Source of the DNA: Treponema sp.
GTDB taxonomy: Bacteria > Spirochaetota > Spirochaetia > Treponematales > Treponemataceae
Direction of reading: 5' to 3'
DNA: 64,000 nucleotides
Assembly: GCA_017553635.1 (NCBI GenBank)
Contig: JAFZKN010000005.1
Location: forward strand, 1-64,000
Positions within the stretch are counted from its first letter, which is position 1; every line of letters starts with the position of its first letter. This document shows positions 1 through 6,812 of the stretch, in pieces. A program made the position numbers and the translations under genes. The notes under the pieces were generated by a model. It was not told the origin of the DNA. It did not search any database and worked only from the letters and a program-made list of their open reading frames with translations.

Positions 1-1140
1 ATAACTGATTAATTTTTCCGGTCAACCTGCAACTTAGAGATGTACTTAAAGAAACCTATGTCTATTATAACTGATTAATTTTTCCGGTCAACCTGCAACC
101 CTAAACTAGGTCTTTCAAAACAGTTTTGTATTATAACTGATTAATTTTTCCGGTCAACCTGCAACTAGACAGACTCTTCATAATCACTGTGATGAATTAT
201 AACTGATTAATTTTTCCGGTCAACCTGCAACGAAACATTGCAATTATACAGAAGATGATACATTATAACTGATTAATTTTTCCGGTCAACCTGCAACATT
301 GAAGGCCATCTCAAACAGGACAGATACATTATAACTGATTAATTTTTCCGGTCAACCTGCAACTGTCTGACACTTTAAGCCGCATTGTGTTGTTATTATA
401 ACTGATTAATTTTTCCGGTCAACCTGCAACATATTAGCATTTTTTTAATATAAATCTACTATTATAACTGATTAATTTTTCCGGTCAACCTGCAACTTGC
501 ATTGGCAAGACGTTCAAACACAATCAATTATAACTGATTAATTTTTCCGGTCAACCTGCAACAAAAACGCGCAGATATTCTTTGATAAGGGAATTATAAC
601 TGATTAATTTTTCCGGTCAACCTGCAACTTTCTGGAGTATAAGTTAGAGTGCAGAATGATTATAACTGATTAATTTTTCCGGTCAACCTGCAACTCTACA
701 AGTAGCCAAAATTTATTGTTTTGTATTATAACTGATTAATTTTTCCGGTCAACCTGCAACTTATTGATATATGCAACTGTTACAAAGGCTATTATAACTG
801 ATTAATTTTTCCGGTCAACCTGCAACACAGATAAAAGCCAAAACCGAGAATAATAAATTATAACTGATTAATTTTTCCGGTCAACCTGCAACAACTCCTT
901 TCTTATCTCACATTCATATTCTATTATAACTGATTAATTTTTCCGGTCAACCTGCAACATAAAGGGGGTGAAAGTATGAGTGAACTTGATTATAACTGAT
1001 TAATTTTTCCGGTCAACCTGCAACTAAATACGAAGAAGCACGCCTTGACGATTTATTATAACTGATTAATTTTTCCGGTCAACCTGCAACAATCGGCTTC
1101 CGTGTATGGCTTGCAGGTAAATTATAACTGATTAATTTCT
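1..1140 (-). CRISPR. CRISPR array, type II-C-like, 36-bp repeats
   Basis: There are sixteen complete identical 36-bp repeats starting at 64, 130, 196, 262, 328, 395 and then every 66 bp to 1055. A repeat cut by the window edge lies at 1-33, and a degenerate 20-bp terminal repeat at 1121-1140. The 17 spacers are 30 nt long, except one of 31 nt at 364-394. Read on the minus strand the repeat begins GTTGCAGG and ends GTTATAAT, the pattern of type II-C repeats (Neisseria, Campylobacter), and 36+30 spacing also fits type II. The decayed right-hand repeat suggests the leader-distal end, so the adaptation end, cas genes and tracrRNA probably lie left of the window. No cas gene or anti-repeat is visible here. 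The type is inferred from repeat form only. Confidence 0.95.
1055..1082 (-). promoter_or_regulatory. Promoter inside each CRISPR repeat (representative copy)
   Basis: On the minus strand each repeat holds TTGACC (1077-1082 in this copy), a 16-nt spacer, and a perfect TATAAT (1055-1060) at its very 3' end. Transcription would start about 7 nt into the following spacer. Repeat-encoded promoters are known for Neisseria type II-C arrays, where each crRNA is made from its own start site. The same boxes are present in all sixteen full repeats. The terminal repeat at 1121-1140 keeps the -10 but has lost the -35. Confidence 0.75.
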
Positions 1141-1158
1141 ATTATTATACCTAATATC

Positions 1159-1187
1159 TTGAATAGTATATAACTATATAGTATAAT
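1159..1187 (+). promoter_or_regulatory. Promoter of the toxin mRNA
   Basis: TTGAAT (1159-1164), a 17-nt spacer, then TATAAT (1182-1187). The predicted start is near 1194, so the transcript begins just before the inverted-repeat arm at 1198. The promoter starts 19 bp after the last degenerate CRISPR repeat. Confidence 0.75.
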
Positions 1188-1257
1188 ATTGTTATTGGGA
1201 CACCTAAGCATGGGTGGCTGTCTCCTAATCTTAATATGATGGGAGACTCGTGCAGAT

Positions 1258-1335
1258 ATGACACCTTACGAAAAAGCAATGCTTGTCATTGCATTTGTAA
1301 CTTTGCTTATAGAAGCACTCGCTCTCTTCAAGTAA
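1258..1335 (+). CDS. Probable type I toxin, 25-aa hydrophobic peptide (holin-like toxin type)
   Basis: The ORF encodes MTPYEKAMLV followed by IAFVTLLIEALALFK: a short polar start, one membrane-spanning stretch and a terminal Lys. This matches the form of the small holin-like or TxpA/Fst-type membrane toxins common in gut Firmicutes. A GGGAG Shine-Dalgarno lies at 1241-1245, a rather long 12 nt from the ATG, and can be sequestered by GTCTCC at 1220-1225. The gene has a strong promoter, a shared terminator at 1354-1390 and a convergent promoter opposite. That is the layout of par/RatA-type loci. Toxicity is inferred. Such loci in Treponema may come from clostridial neighbours. Confidence 0.6.
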   Translation: MTPYEKAMLVIAFVTLLIEALALFK

Positions 1336-1345
1336 TCTTGTAGAA

Positions 1346-1433
1346 GCAAAAATAAAGCCTACCCTATGTGTGCAACTCCGGTAGGCTTTTAATAACTTGC
1401 AAGGAGACAGCCACTCGCTAGGTGTTCCTTTCT
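1346..1433 (-). ncRNA. Putative antisense antitoxin RNA
   Basis: A consensus promoter at 1439-1466 on the minus strand should start an RNA near 1433. It would run toward the toxin and end at the bidirectional hairpin at 1354-1390. The RNA overlaps the 3' end of the toxin mRNA in the terminator region, so the two could pair there. Its 5' part (GGCTGTCTCC on the minus strand) could also pair with the toxin Shine-Dalgarno GGGAGAC. No ORF was seen in it. The ends are predictions from promoter and terminator only. Confidence 0.5.
1354..1390. terminator. Bidirectional terminator shared by toxin and antitoxin RNAs
   Basis: AAAGCCTACC and GGTAGGCTTT form a 10-bp stem around a 17-nt loop. A T run follows on the plus strand, and TTTATTTTT follows on the minus strand, so it can end both convergent transcripts. 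Confidence 0.75.
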
Positions 1434-1438
1434 TTTTT

Positions 1439-1466
1439 ACTATACCACAATCACCCCAAATGTCAA
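1439..1466 (-). promoter_or_regulatory. Promoter of the putative antitoxin RNA
   Basis: On the minus strand, a perfect TTGACA (1461-1466), a 16-nt spacer and TATAGT (1439-1444). This is among the closest matches to the sigma-70 consensus in the window. It points at the toxin gene, as expected if antitoxin RNA must be made in excess. Confidence 0.75.
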
Positions 1467-1495
1467 TATGCGGCTACCCCTTTTAACATCGGAAC

Positions 1496-1522
1496 AAAAA
1501 AGCCGTCCTGAACGGACGGCCG
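1496..1522 (-). terminator. Rho-independent terminator, minus strand
   Basis: GCCGTCC and GGACGGC pair over a 5-nt loop, with a run of T on the minus strand after the stem. It is a second terminator downstream of tRNA-Cys. The stretch between the two (1523-1561) can itself form GGACTG/CAGTCC but holds no recognisable gene. Confidence 0.6.
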
Positions 1523-1561
1523 GTATATGTAAACGGACTGCGGCTTGGCCTGACCAGTCCG

Positions 1562-1590
1562 AAAAAAAGGACTTGAGATAACCCAAGTCC
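1562..1590 (-). terminator. Terminator of tRNA-Cys
   Basis: GGACTTG (1569-1575) pairs with CAAGTCC (1584-1590), followed on the minus strand by seven T. It lies directly after the tRNA gene. Confidence 0.75.
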
Positions 1591-1594
1591 TAAA

Positions 1595-1666
1595 AGGCGT
1601 CGCTCAGAATCGAACTGAGGCATGATGGTTTTGCAGACCAGTCCCTTACCACTTGGGTACGACGCC
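1595..1666 (-). tRNA. tRNA-Cys (GCA)
   Basis: On the minus strand a cloverleaf can be drawn: acceptor GGCGTCG/CGACGCC, D stem CCC/GGG, anticodon loop CTGCAAA with GCA, T arm CTCAG TTCGATT CTGAG, and discriminator U, as expected for Cys. The anticodon stem has one C-U mismatch at its outer end. The 3' CCA is not encoded, so it must be added enzymatically. Confidence 0.93.
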
Positions 1667-1680
1667 GTGTAGGCTTATTT

Positions 1681-1770
1681 ATATCAAAAAAGCGAAGTTG
1701 TGTCTATAGGCAATGTGCGGGCCGCAAGGGTTTTTCTGCATGAACGTTTTGATTATGGCTTTTTTGATAT
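1681..1770. repeat. 90-bp element with perfect 13-bp inverted ends
   Basis: ATATCAAAAAAGC at 1681-1693 is matched exactly by GCTTTTTTGATAT at 1758-1770. The 64-bp interior contains GCGGGCCGC but no ORF. It lies between tRNA-Cys and the MATE gene. It could be a small non-autonomous element or a structured RNA; nothing else identifies it. Confidence 0.4.
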
Positions 1771-1842
1771 CTCATTCCCATTTATTGACATTTAATTTCA
1801 TACTTTAATGACAAAAAATATAAAAAATACTATTGTTTAACC

Positions 1843-3195
1843 ATGTTCACTAAAAGCAAAGAATACATCATCGAAGGTCCAATCTGGAAAAGCCTCATTA
1901 CATTCATGCTGCCGATTATGCTGGGAATGTTTTTCCAGCAGCTGTACAACACTGTAGACGCTGTCATTGTCGGACGCTTTGTCGGTAAAGAAGCTCTCGC
2001 CGCTGTCGGTGGTGGAACGACATTCTATATAAATCTGCTCATAGGATTTTGCGGCGGGCTCTCGTCAGGCGCATCAATAATCATTTCGCAGTTTTTTGGG
2101 GCAAAAAAATACCGTGAGCTTTCTTCTGCTGTCCACACTTTTTTTATTCTCTCATTTGTAATGGGAATTATCATAACTTTAGCAGGTTTTTTTCTAAGTG
2201 AATTTGCAATGAAGTTAATTGGAACTCCATCAGACATTTACAATAACGCAGTAACTTATCTTAAAATTTATTTTCTTGGAATTACACCGATGTTTATTGC
2301 CAACACTGCATCAGGAGTTCTTAGAGCAACAGGAGATTCAAAAACTCCTTTCTATATTCTTGTAGCAGGATGCTTTTTAAATATAATCCTCGATTTTATT
2401 TTTGTAGCTGTATTAAAATGCGGAGTTGCCGGTGTTGGCTTTGCAACTCTCATCTCGCTTGTAGCAGGTACAATTGTCATCATGATAAAGATGATTAAGA
2501 CAGATGAAGTTTATAAACTTAAACTTTCAGAATTAAAGGTTAATCCGTCTGTATTAAAGAGAATTTTTAAACTCGGAATTCCTTCGGGCTTGTATTCAAC
2601 TATGTATACGATTTCAAATCTCATAATGATGACATTCGTAAACACATTTCCTACAACAACGATTGCTGCATGGACTGCATGGGGAAAACTCGATGCAATT
2701 TTCTGGATGTCAGTTTCTTCTATGGGAATGGCGTTAAATACTTTTTCGGGCCAGAACTACGGCGCTAAAAAATATGACAGAATTAAAAAAGGTACAGTGC
2801 AGGGTTTACTCATCATGTATGCTGTAACGATTGTGCTTATAATACTTTTCAGGACATGCGGAAGATATATTTACGGCTGGTTTGTTCCGGGAGAAACAGA
2901 AGTTATCGAAATGGGAATTAAAATCATGCTCTTTCTTACTCCTGCTTTCTTTCTTTTTATTCCGAATGAAGCTTTATCCGGAATCATCGGTGGTGCCGGA
3001 AAAACTTATGTCTCGATGATCATCACTTTCTTTGGAATCTGCGGAACAAGAATGATATGGCTTTACACAAACTGCCGTGGAACAACTGACTTTATAAAAG
3101 TGCTTTACTGCTATCCTATTTCGTGGATCATAAGTGCGACGATATTTTTTATCTATTATAAAAGCGAAAGATGGATTCCAAAAGACAAAGATTAA
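1843..3195 (+). CDS. MATE family efflux transporter
   Basis: The 450-aa protein has twelve hydrophobic segments and the N-terminal MATE pattern (PIMLGMFFQQLYNTVDAVIVGRF is its first helix region, with the conserved Q, YN and D). Family members export cationic drugs or metabolites using Na+ or H+ gradients across the inner membrane. The length is normal. There is no Shine-Dalgarno before the ATG. A TACTAT box at 1828-1833 would give a leader of only about three bases. The stop codon overlaps that of the convergent nudC gene. It is one of two MATE genes in the window; its substrate is unknown. Confidence 0.9.
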   Translation: MFTKSKEYIIEGPIWKSLITFMLPIMLGMFFQQLYNTVDAVIVGRFVGKEALAAVGGGTTFYINLLIGFCGGLSSGASIIISQFFGAKKYRELSSAVHTFFILSFVMGIIITLAGFFLSEFAMKLIGTPSDIYNNAVTYLKIYFLGITPMFIANTASGVLRATGDSKTPFYILVAGCFLNIILDFIFVAVLKCGVAGVGFATLISLVAGTIVIMIKMIKTDEVYKLKLSELKVNPSVLKRIFKLGIPSGLYSTMYTISNLIMMTFVNTFPTTTIAAWTAWGKLDAIFWMSVSSMGMALNTFSGQNYGAKKYDRIKKGTVQGLLIMYAVTIVLIILFRTCGRYIYGWFVPGETEVIEMGIKIMLFLTPAFFLFIPNEALSGIIGGAGKTYVSMIITFFGICGTRMIWLYTNCRGTTDFIKVLYCYPISWIISATIFFIYYKSERWIPKDKD

Positions 3196-3935
3196 ATTTC
3201 TTTGTGAATCAGCTTATACGCAATTGAACCCGGCTTTGGACTTGCAGGACAATTGTCCGGGTCAAACCACTGTGCGTCTGCTATTTCTTCTTTCTGAAGA
3301 ACTATATCACCGCTTTCATATTCTGCCGTAAAACCAAACATAAGCTGGTCAGGAAAAGGCCAGCTCTGGCTTCCGCGGTACTGAATGTTCTTTACGTTTA
3401 TTCCGACTTCTTCTTTAATTTCACGGCGCACGGCTTCTTCTGCACTTTCACCGGCTTCGATAAAGCCTGCAATACATGCATAAATATCCTGGTTGCGGTT
3501 AACATGACGCGCAAGAAGAATTTTATCGTCTTTATAAATAAGCACTATAATGCACGGAGAAATACGCGGAAAAATATTTAAATTGCACGAAGGACATGTC
3601 ATTGCAGTAAGCTGACTGTGTGGTTTTAGTTTTGTTCCGCATGAACTGCAGAAAACAGTCTGCTTATGCCACGTTGCAAGCGCCCTCGCCCTGAACGCCA
3701 CAAAATTTTCTTCTTCTGTGTGTGTTGCAAAATAATCCCGTAATGTCATTGAACGATATTCAGAAGGAAGCTTATCCTTAGAAAGCAGAACAAGAACCTG
3801 CATATCCGTTGTTTTCTCTTCAAAAAATTCAGCAATAGGATTGTCGCTTTTTATATTTTCAAGATCTGATTTTGTCAGTTCTTTCTCATCATTTCGTAAG
3901 ATTATTTCCCGTTCAAAAATTACAACTGTCTTCAT
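3192..3935 (-). CDS. nudC: NADH pyrophosphatase NudC (also NAD-RNA decapping type)
   Basis: The protein has an N-terminal NudC-like region, a four-cysteine zinc ribbon (CSSC ... CPSC, about residues 107-127), and a complete Nudix box GFIEAGESAEEAVRREIKEE with the catalytic REIKEE glutamates. After it comes the SQPWPFP-like motif (here SQSWPFPDQLM) that marks NudC among Nudix enzymes. The family hydrolyses NADH to NMNH and AMP and can remove NAD caps from RNA. I chose the ATG at 3935 because AGGAG lies 7 nt before it; a TTG six bases upstream is too close to that site. It converges on the MATE gene with overlapping stop codons. Confidence 0.93.
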   Translation of the reverse strand: MKTVVIFEREIILRNDEKELTKSDLENIKSDNPIAEFFEEKTTDMQVLVLLSKDKLPSEYRSMTLRDYFATHTEEENFVAFRARALATWHKQTVFCSSCGTKLKPHSQLTAMTCPSCNLNIFPRISPCIIVLIYKDDKILLARHVNRNQDIYACIAGFIEAGESAEEAVRREIKEEVGINVKNIQYRGSQSWPFPDQLMFGFTAEYESGDIVLQKEEIADAQWFDPDNCPASPKPGSIAYKLIHKEI

Positions 3936-4000
3936 AATCAATCTCCTGACCTGTATATTCTACCACTAATTGCATCATTTACCAATATTTCATTTTCTGA

Positions 4001-4006
4001 TAAAAT
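4001..4006 (+). promoter_or_regulatory. -10 box giving a leaderless hisA-hisIE mRNA
   Basis: TAAAAT lies 6 nt before the ATG at 4013, with TTTACC 17 nt further upstream. No Shine-Dalgarno is present. Transcription would start at the first base of the coding sequence. Confidence 0.55.
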
Positions 4007-4012
4007 AATTAT

Positions 4013-5311
4013 ATGGTAATTTCTTCAATTGACTTAAAAGATGGACATGTTGTTCAGCTTAAAAATGGAAAAGATCTCGTGCTTCAACGCGATGATGCAG
4101 ACAATTTGATAAACGATTTTAATTTTTACGGTGAAGTTGCAGTAATTGACCTTGATGCTGCAATGGGACACGTTGATGCAAAAGGAAATTCAGTAAATAC
4201 GCCTCTTCTTAAAAGCCTCCTTCGAAAAGGAAATGTAAGAACAGGCGGCGGAGTACGTTCAGTTAAAAGAGCAAGAGAGCTCATCTCTCTCGGTGCAGAA
4301 AAAGTAATCATCGGTTCAAGCGCATGGAAAAAAGATCCAAAGCCGGGTGAAAGTGTTTTAGATACAGAATTTCTTGAAGAACTTGTTAAAGCAATCGGCA
4401 AACAGAGAATCATAATCGGCGTTGATGCCATTAACGGAAAAATCGCAATCAAGGGATGGACAGAAACAATAAACGTTTCACTCATCGACGGCGCTAAAGA
4501 AGCAGAAAAATACTGCAGCGAACTTTTATTTACATGTGTAGAAAAAGAAGGATGCATGCAGGGAACAAACATGCAGATGGCGAAAGAGCTCCGCGATGCA
4601 GTTAAGTGCCGCGTAGTTGTTGCAGGCGGCGTTTCTTCTGAAGACGAAATCGAAGAGCTCGAAAAAATGGGATGCGATGTTCAGCTTGGAATGGCTCTAT
4701 ATACAGAAAAGGTTTCTCTTAAAGAATCTTTCCTCCGCTGCCTCGACTGGAAAAAAACAGACGGTATGATTCCTGTCATCGCTCAGAGTGAACACGGCGA
4801 AGTTTTAATGATGGGTTATGCAAACCGTGAAGCATTTACTAAAACCTTTGATACAAAAAAACTTACTTTCTGGAGCCGTACAAGAAACGTTCTCTGGACA
4901 AAGGGAGAAACAAGCGGACACTTTCTCGAGGTTTTAAAGCTTCGTGCAGACTGCGACCGTGATACAGTTTTAGCAACTGTAATTCCACACGGCGGTGTCT
5001 GTCACACAGGAAGCTTTACATGCTTTACAAGTGATCCAGACGAACGTTCTTCTTTAGAGCGCCTTTACGGAACAATTGCAGAACGCTTTGCAAATCCAAA
5101 ACCCGGAAGTTATACTGCAACGCTTGATGCAAAACGCGTTCGCGAAAAAGTAGAAGAAGAAGCAGAAGAAATCTGTGAAGCAGAAGGAAAAGACGAAGTA
5201 ATCTGGGAAGCAGCAGACCTTTTATATTTTATAAGTGTATTGATGTATAAAGAAGGCGTTAACTGGAAAGACGTTTATAACGAGCTTGACAGACGCCACA
5301 AAGAAAAATAA
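4013..5311 (+). CDS. HisA-HisI-HisE trifunctional histidine biosynthesis fusion
   Basis: Residues 1 to about 245 form a HisA-type TIM barrel. The two barrel aspartates are visible in SSIDLKDG and GVDAINGKIAIKGW. Residues about 250-345 are HisI (phosphoribosyl-AMP cyclohydrolase), with metal ligands in CDRDTVL and GGVCHTGSFTC. Residues about 350-430 are HisE (phosphoribosyl-ATP pyrophosphatase), with KVEEEAEE and EAADLLYF. Together the domains would catalyse steps 2, 3 and 4 of histidine synthesis in the cytosol. HisIE fusions are common, but joining HisA in front of them is unusual. No other his gene is nearby. The mRNA looks leaderless. A strong terminator follows. Confidence 0.88.
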   Translation: MVISSIDLKDGHVVQLKNGKDLVLQRDDADNLINDFNFYGEVAVIDLDAAMGHVDAKGNSVNTPLLKSLLRKGNVRTGGGVRSVKRARELISLGAEKVIIGSSAWKKDPKPGESVLDTEFLEELVKAIGKQRIIIGVDAINGKIAIKGWTETINVSLIDGAKEAEKYCSELLFTCVEKEGCMQGTNMQMAKELRDAVKCRVVVAGGVSSEDEIEELEKMGCDVQLGMALYTEKVSLKESFLRCLDWKKTDGMIPVIAQSEHGEVLMMGYANREAFTKTFDTKKLTFWSRTRNVLWTKGETSGHFLEVLKLRADCDRDTVLATVIPHGGVCHTGSFTCFTSDPDERSSLERLYGTIAERFANPKPGSYTATLDAKRVREKVEEEAEEICEAEGKDEVIWEAADLLYFISVLMYKEGVNWKDVYNELDRRHKEK

Positions 5312-5318
5312 TTTATCA

Positions 5319-5349
5319 AAATGCACGGTTTTATGCCGTGCATTTTTTT
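5319..5349 (+). terminator. Terminator after the his fusion gene
   Basis: AATGCACGG and CCGTGCATT pair over a 7-nt loop and are followed by seven T. Confidence 0.85.
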
Positions 5350-5406
5350 ATCTTTTTACACTGAATTTAGCAAAAGAGACACTTAACAGGGCAAATTCTG
5401 TCACTT

Positions 5407-5436
5407 TTTTTTCCTAAGACTTTTCTTAGGAAAAAA
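5407..5436. repeat. Perfect palindrome upstream of a secreted protein gene
   Basis: TTTTTTCCTAAGA is followed after four bases by its exact inverse TCTTAGGAAAAAA. It could be a bidirectional terminator or an operator for the gene at 5512. A partial third copy of the arm (TTCTAAGAAG) lies just downstream. Confidence 0.5.
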
Positions 5437-5460
5437 CGCCTTTTCTAAGAAGAAATTTAT

Positions 5461-5489
5461 TAGACATACTGGTCTATTTGTGCAATACT
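5461..5489 (+). promoter_or_regulatory. Promoter of the gene at 5512
   Basis: TAGACA (5461-5466), 17-nt spacer, AATACT (5484-5489). The start is predicted near 5496, giving a short leader with an AAGGAG site. Confidence 0.55.
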
Positions 5490-5511
5490 GATGTCACAAG
5501 GAGATTATATT

Positions 5512-6138
5512 ATGAAGAAAATAATTCTTTCTTTAGCTGCATGTTTTGTAATCGGAACTGCAGCATTTGCACAAGATTACTCAACTGTTGACTTTGGCTT
5601 TACATTTCCAATAACATTCATGGAAGATAACAATTACAGTGATGCATATTTTTCAACAAAAGCTTTTGGTGTATATGCTGAATATTATGAGGACCTTGGC
5701 CCATTCTTTGGCATTACATCACACGCATTTCTGTATTTTGCAGGACATCCTGATTTCTACATGAATGGAGACTGGCAATTTTCAGTTGATGATATTTTAA
5801 ACCCGATCGGATTCAGCTTTAACCTTATGCCTACATTGAATATTCCAATCGGAAGTGTCGTAGAACTTCGTGCCGGATTAGGTCTGGGACTTACATGGCG
5901 ATATGTACTTTACGATACATATGCAGGACAGATAGGCGCAAACCAGTGGTTTTTGACATTCCCTGTAATGGCCGCAGTTCAAGTTAACTTTACAGACAAA
6001 TTCGGACTTAAAGCAGGTTGTGACGTGCAATTTAAGATTGTAGGCATAGAAAGTTATGATGACTATGACACATCAGAAACGATTGATGCCTTTACAGGAA
6101 CAATCTTACCATATGTCGGAATTGTATTCATGTTCTAA
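5512..6138 (+). CDS. Predicted outer-membrane or periplasmic beta-barrel protein
   Basis: The 208-aa product begins with a clear signal peptide (MKKIILSLAACFVIGTAAFA, cut before QD). The rest alternates polar and hydrophobic residues, is rich in Gly, Tyr and Phe, and ends in a hydrophobic strand closing with Phe (GIVFMF), as outer-membrane barrels do. AAGGAG eight bases before the ATG at 5512 fixes the start; an upstream in-frame ATG at 5491 lies before that site. I do not recognise a named family. Its own promoter and a large terminator make it a single-gene unit. Confidence 0.7.
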   Translation: MKKIILSLAACFVIGTAAFAQDYSTVDFGFTFPITFMEDNNYSDAYFSTKAFGVYAEYYEDLGPFFGITSHAFLYFAGHPDFYMNGDWQFSVDDILNPIGFSFNLMPTLNIPIGSVVELRAGLGLGLTWRYVLYDTYAGQIGANQWFLTFPVMAAVQVNFTDKFGLKAGCDVQFKIVGIESYDDYDTSETIDAFTGTILPYVGIVFMF

Positions 6139-6164
6139 TATTCATATTCCGGCATAAACTGAAC

Positions 6165-6220
6165 AAAAAAAGCCGGCTTCCCGCTTTTCACTTAAAGTGA
6201 TTCGGGCAGCCGGCTTTTTT
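6165..6220. terminator. Large bidirectional terminator between convergent genes
   Basis: AAAAAAGCCGGCT at 6165-6177 pairs with AGCCGGCTTTTTT at 6208-6220. The inner part can extend the stem (CCCG with CGGG, and CACTT with AAGTG). It serves the gene ending at 6138 and the one ending at 6243. Confidence 0.8.
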
Positions 6221-6242
6221 ATTTTAAGTAGTTTCTACAAAA

Positions 6243-6665
6243 CTATTTTCTCATTTTCATGTTAACTGTGTAGTGTTCTGTAAGGAAGTCTGCATCAATT
6301 TCCATTTTGATGTCTGTGCTTAATGTTGCAGATTTTGTAAACTTATAAGTTCTTCTTGTATCATCACATCTGAATGTAATTACAACACCGTCAGCTGTAA
6401 CATTTACTTTAAAATTAGATCTTGTGTTCTTTCCAAAGTTATAGATTACTTCGCCAGTTTTTGCATCTTTAAGGATGATGGTATTATTTACACCAAATTC
6501 CCATGCTGCATCATAGTTTGGATCAATCCAAGTTCCTTTTGGAAACTGTTCACCTGCAGCAGCAATTTCTTTGTCTGCCTGATTAAGAGCATCTCCTACA
6601 GGATCTTTTGCAAATGCAAATGCAGCTACAGCTAAAACCATAACAGTTACTAAAATTTTTTTCAT
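6243..6665 (-). CDS. Small secreted protein, lipocalin-like, unknown function
   Basis: The 140-aa product has a signal peptide (MKKILVTVMVLAVAAFAFA, cut before KDP). Its mature part is rich in beta strands, with GTWIDPNYDAAWEF followed by repeated strand-turn-strand stretches, reminiscent of small lipocalin-like folds. GGAGG lies 7 nt before the ATG at 6665; another in-frame ATG at 6689 has no such site. There is no lipobox, so it is probably periplasmic. The function is unknown. Confidence 0.65.
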   Translation of the reverse strand: MKKILVTVMVLAVAAFAFAKDPVGDALNQADKEIAAAGEQFPKGTWIDPNYDAAWEFGVNNTIILKDAKTGEVIYNFGKNTRSNFKVNVTADGVVITFRCDDTRRTYKFTKSATLSTDIKMEIDADFLTEHYTVNMKMRK

Positions 6666-6776
6666 AGAAATCCTCCACTTTGATTTCATATTATAGAATA
6701 GTCAGTAAGTTTCAAAATCCAGTTTAGTTTTGAAACCCTCTCTGATTTTTTAAATTCTAACTGCCTATATCGATTA

Positions 6777-6805
6777 TTGTCAATACCACTATTCTGTATT
6801 ATTAT
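6777..6805 (+). promoter_or_regulatory. Promoter of the DNA methyltransferase gene (leaderless)
   Basis: TTGTCA (6777-6782), 17-nt spacer, TATTAT (6800-6805), then 7 nt to the ATG at 6813. There is no Shine-Dalgarno. Confidence 0.65.
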
Positions 6806-6812
6806 AAACATG

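Larger units (their letters stand above)
1198..1428. repeat. Inverted repeat enclosing the toxin-antitoxin locus
   Basis: The arm at 1198-1226 (GGACACCT ... GTGGCTGTCTCCT) is repeated in inverted orientation at 1402-1428 (AGGAGACAGCCAC ... AGGTGTTCC), with a few mismatches. The two convergent RNAs therefore start with nearly the same sequence. The anti-Shine-Dalgarno portion GTCTCC is present in both, so the toxin site could be masked in cis or in trans. Confidence 0.7.

Noticed and set aside
1091..1120. TTGCAGGT in the last spacer as a partial anti-repeat
   Set aside because: Only eight bases match the repeat start, and no pairing extends into a tracrRNA-like structure; chance is sufficient.
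1121..1466. CreTA-type RNA toxin guarding the CRISPR system
   Set aside because: CreA antitoxins use a partial repeat and spacer to direct Cas repression of the toxin promoter. The degenerate repeat is there, but a classical antisense RNA with its own promoter explains the locus more simply.
1141..1842. tracrRNA for the type II array
   Set aside because: I looked on both strands for an anti-repeat complementary to the repeat start (CCGGTCAACC and variants) and found none; it probably lies with the cas genes to the left.
4126..4572. 148-codon antisense ORF inside the his fusion gene
   Set aside because: It mirrors a strongly conserved coding sequence and has no ribosome site or family resemblance.
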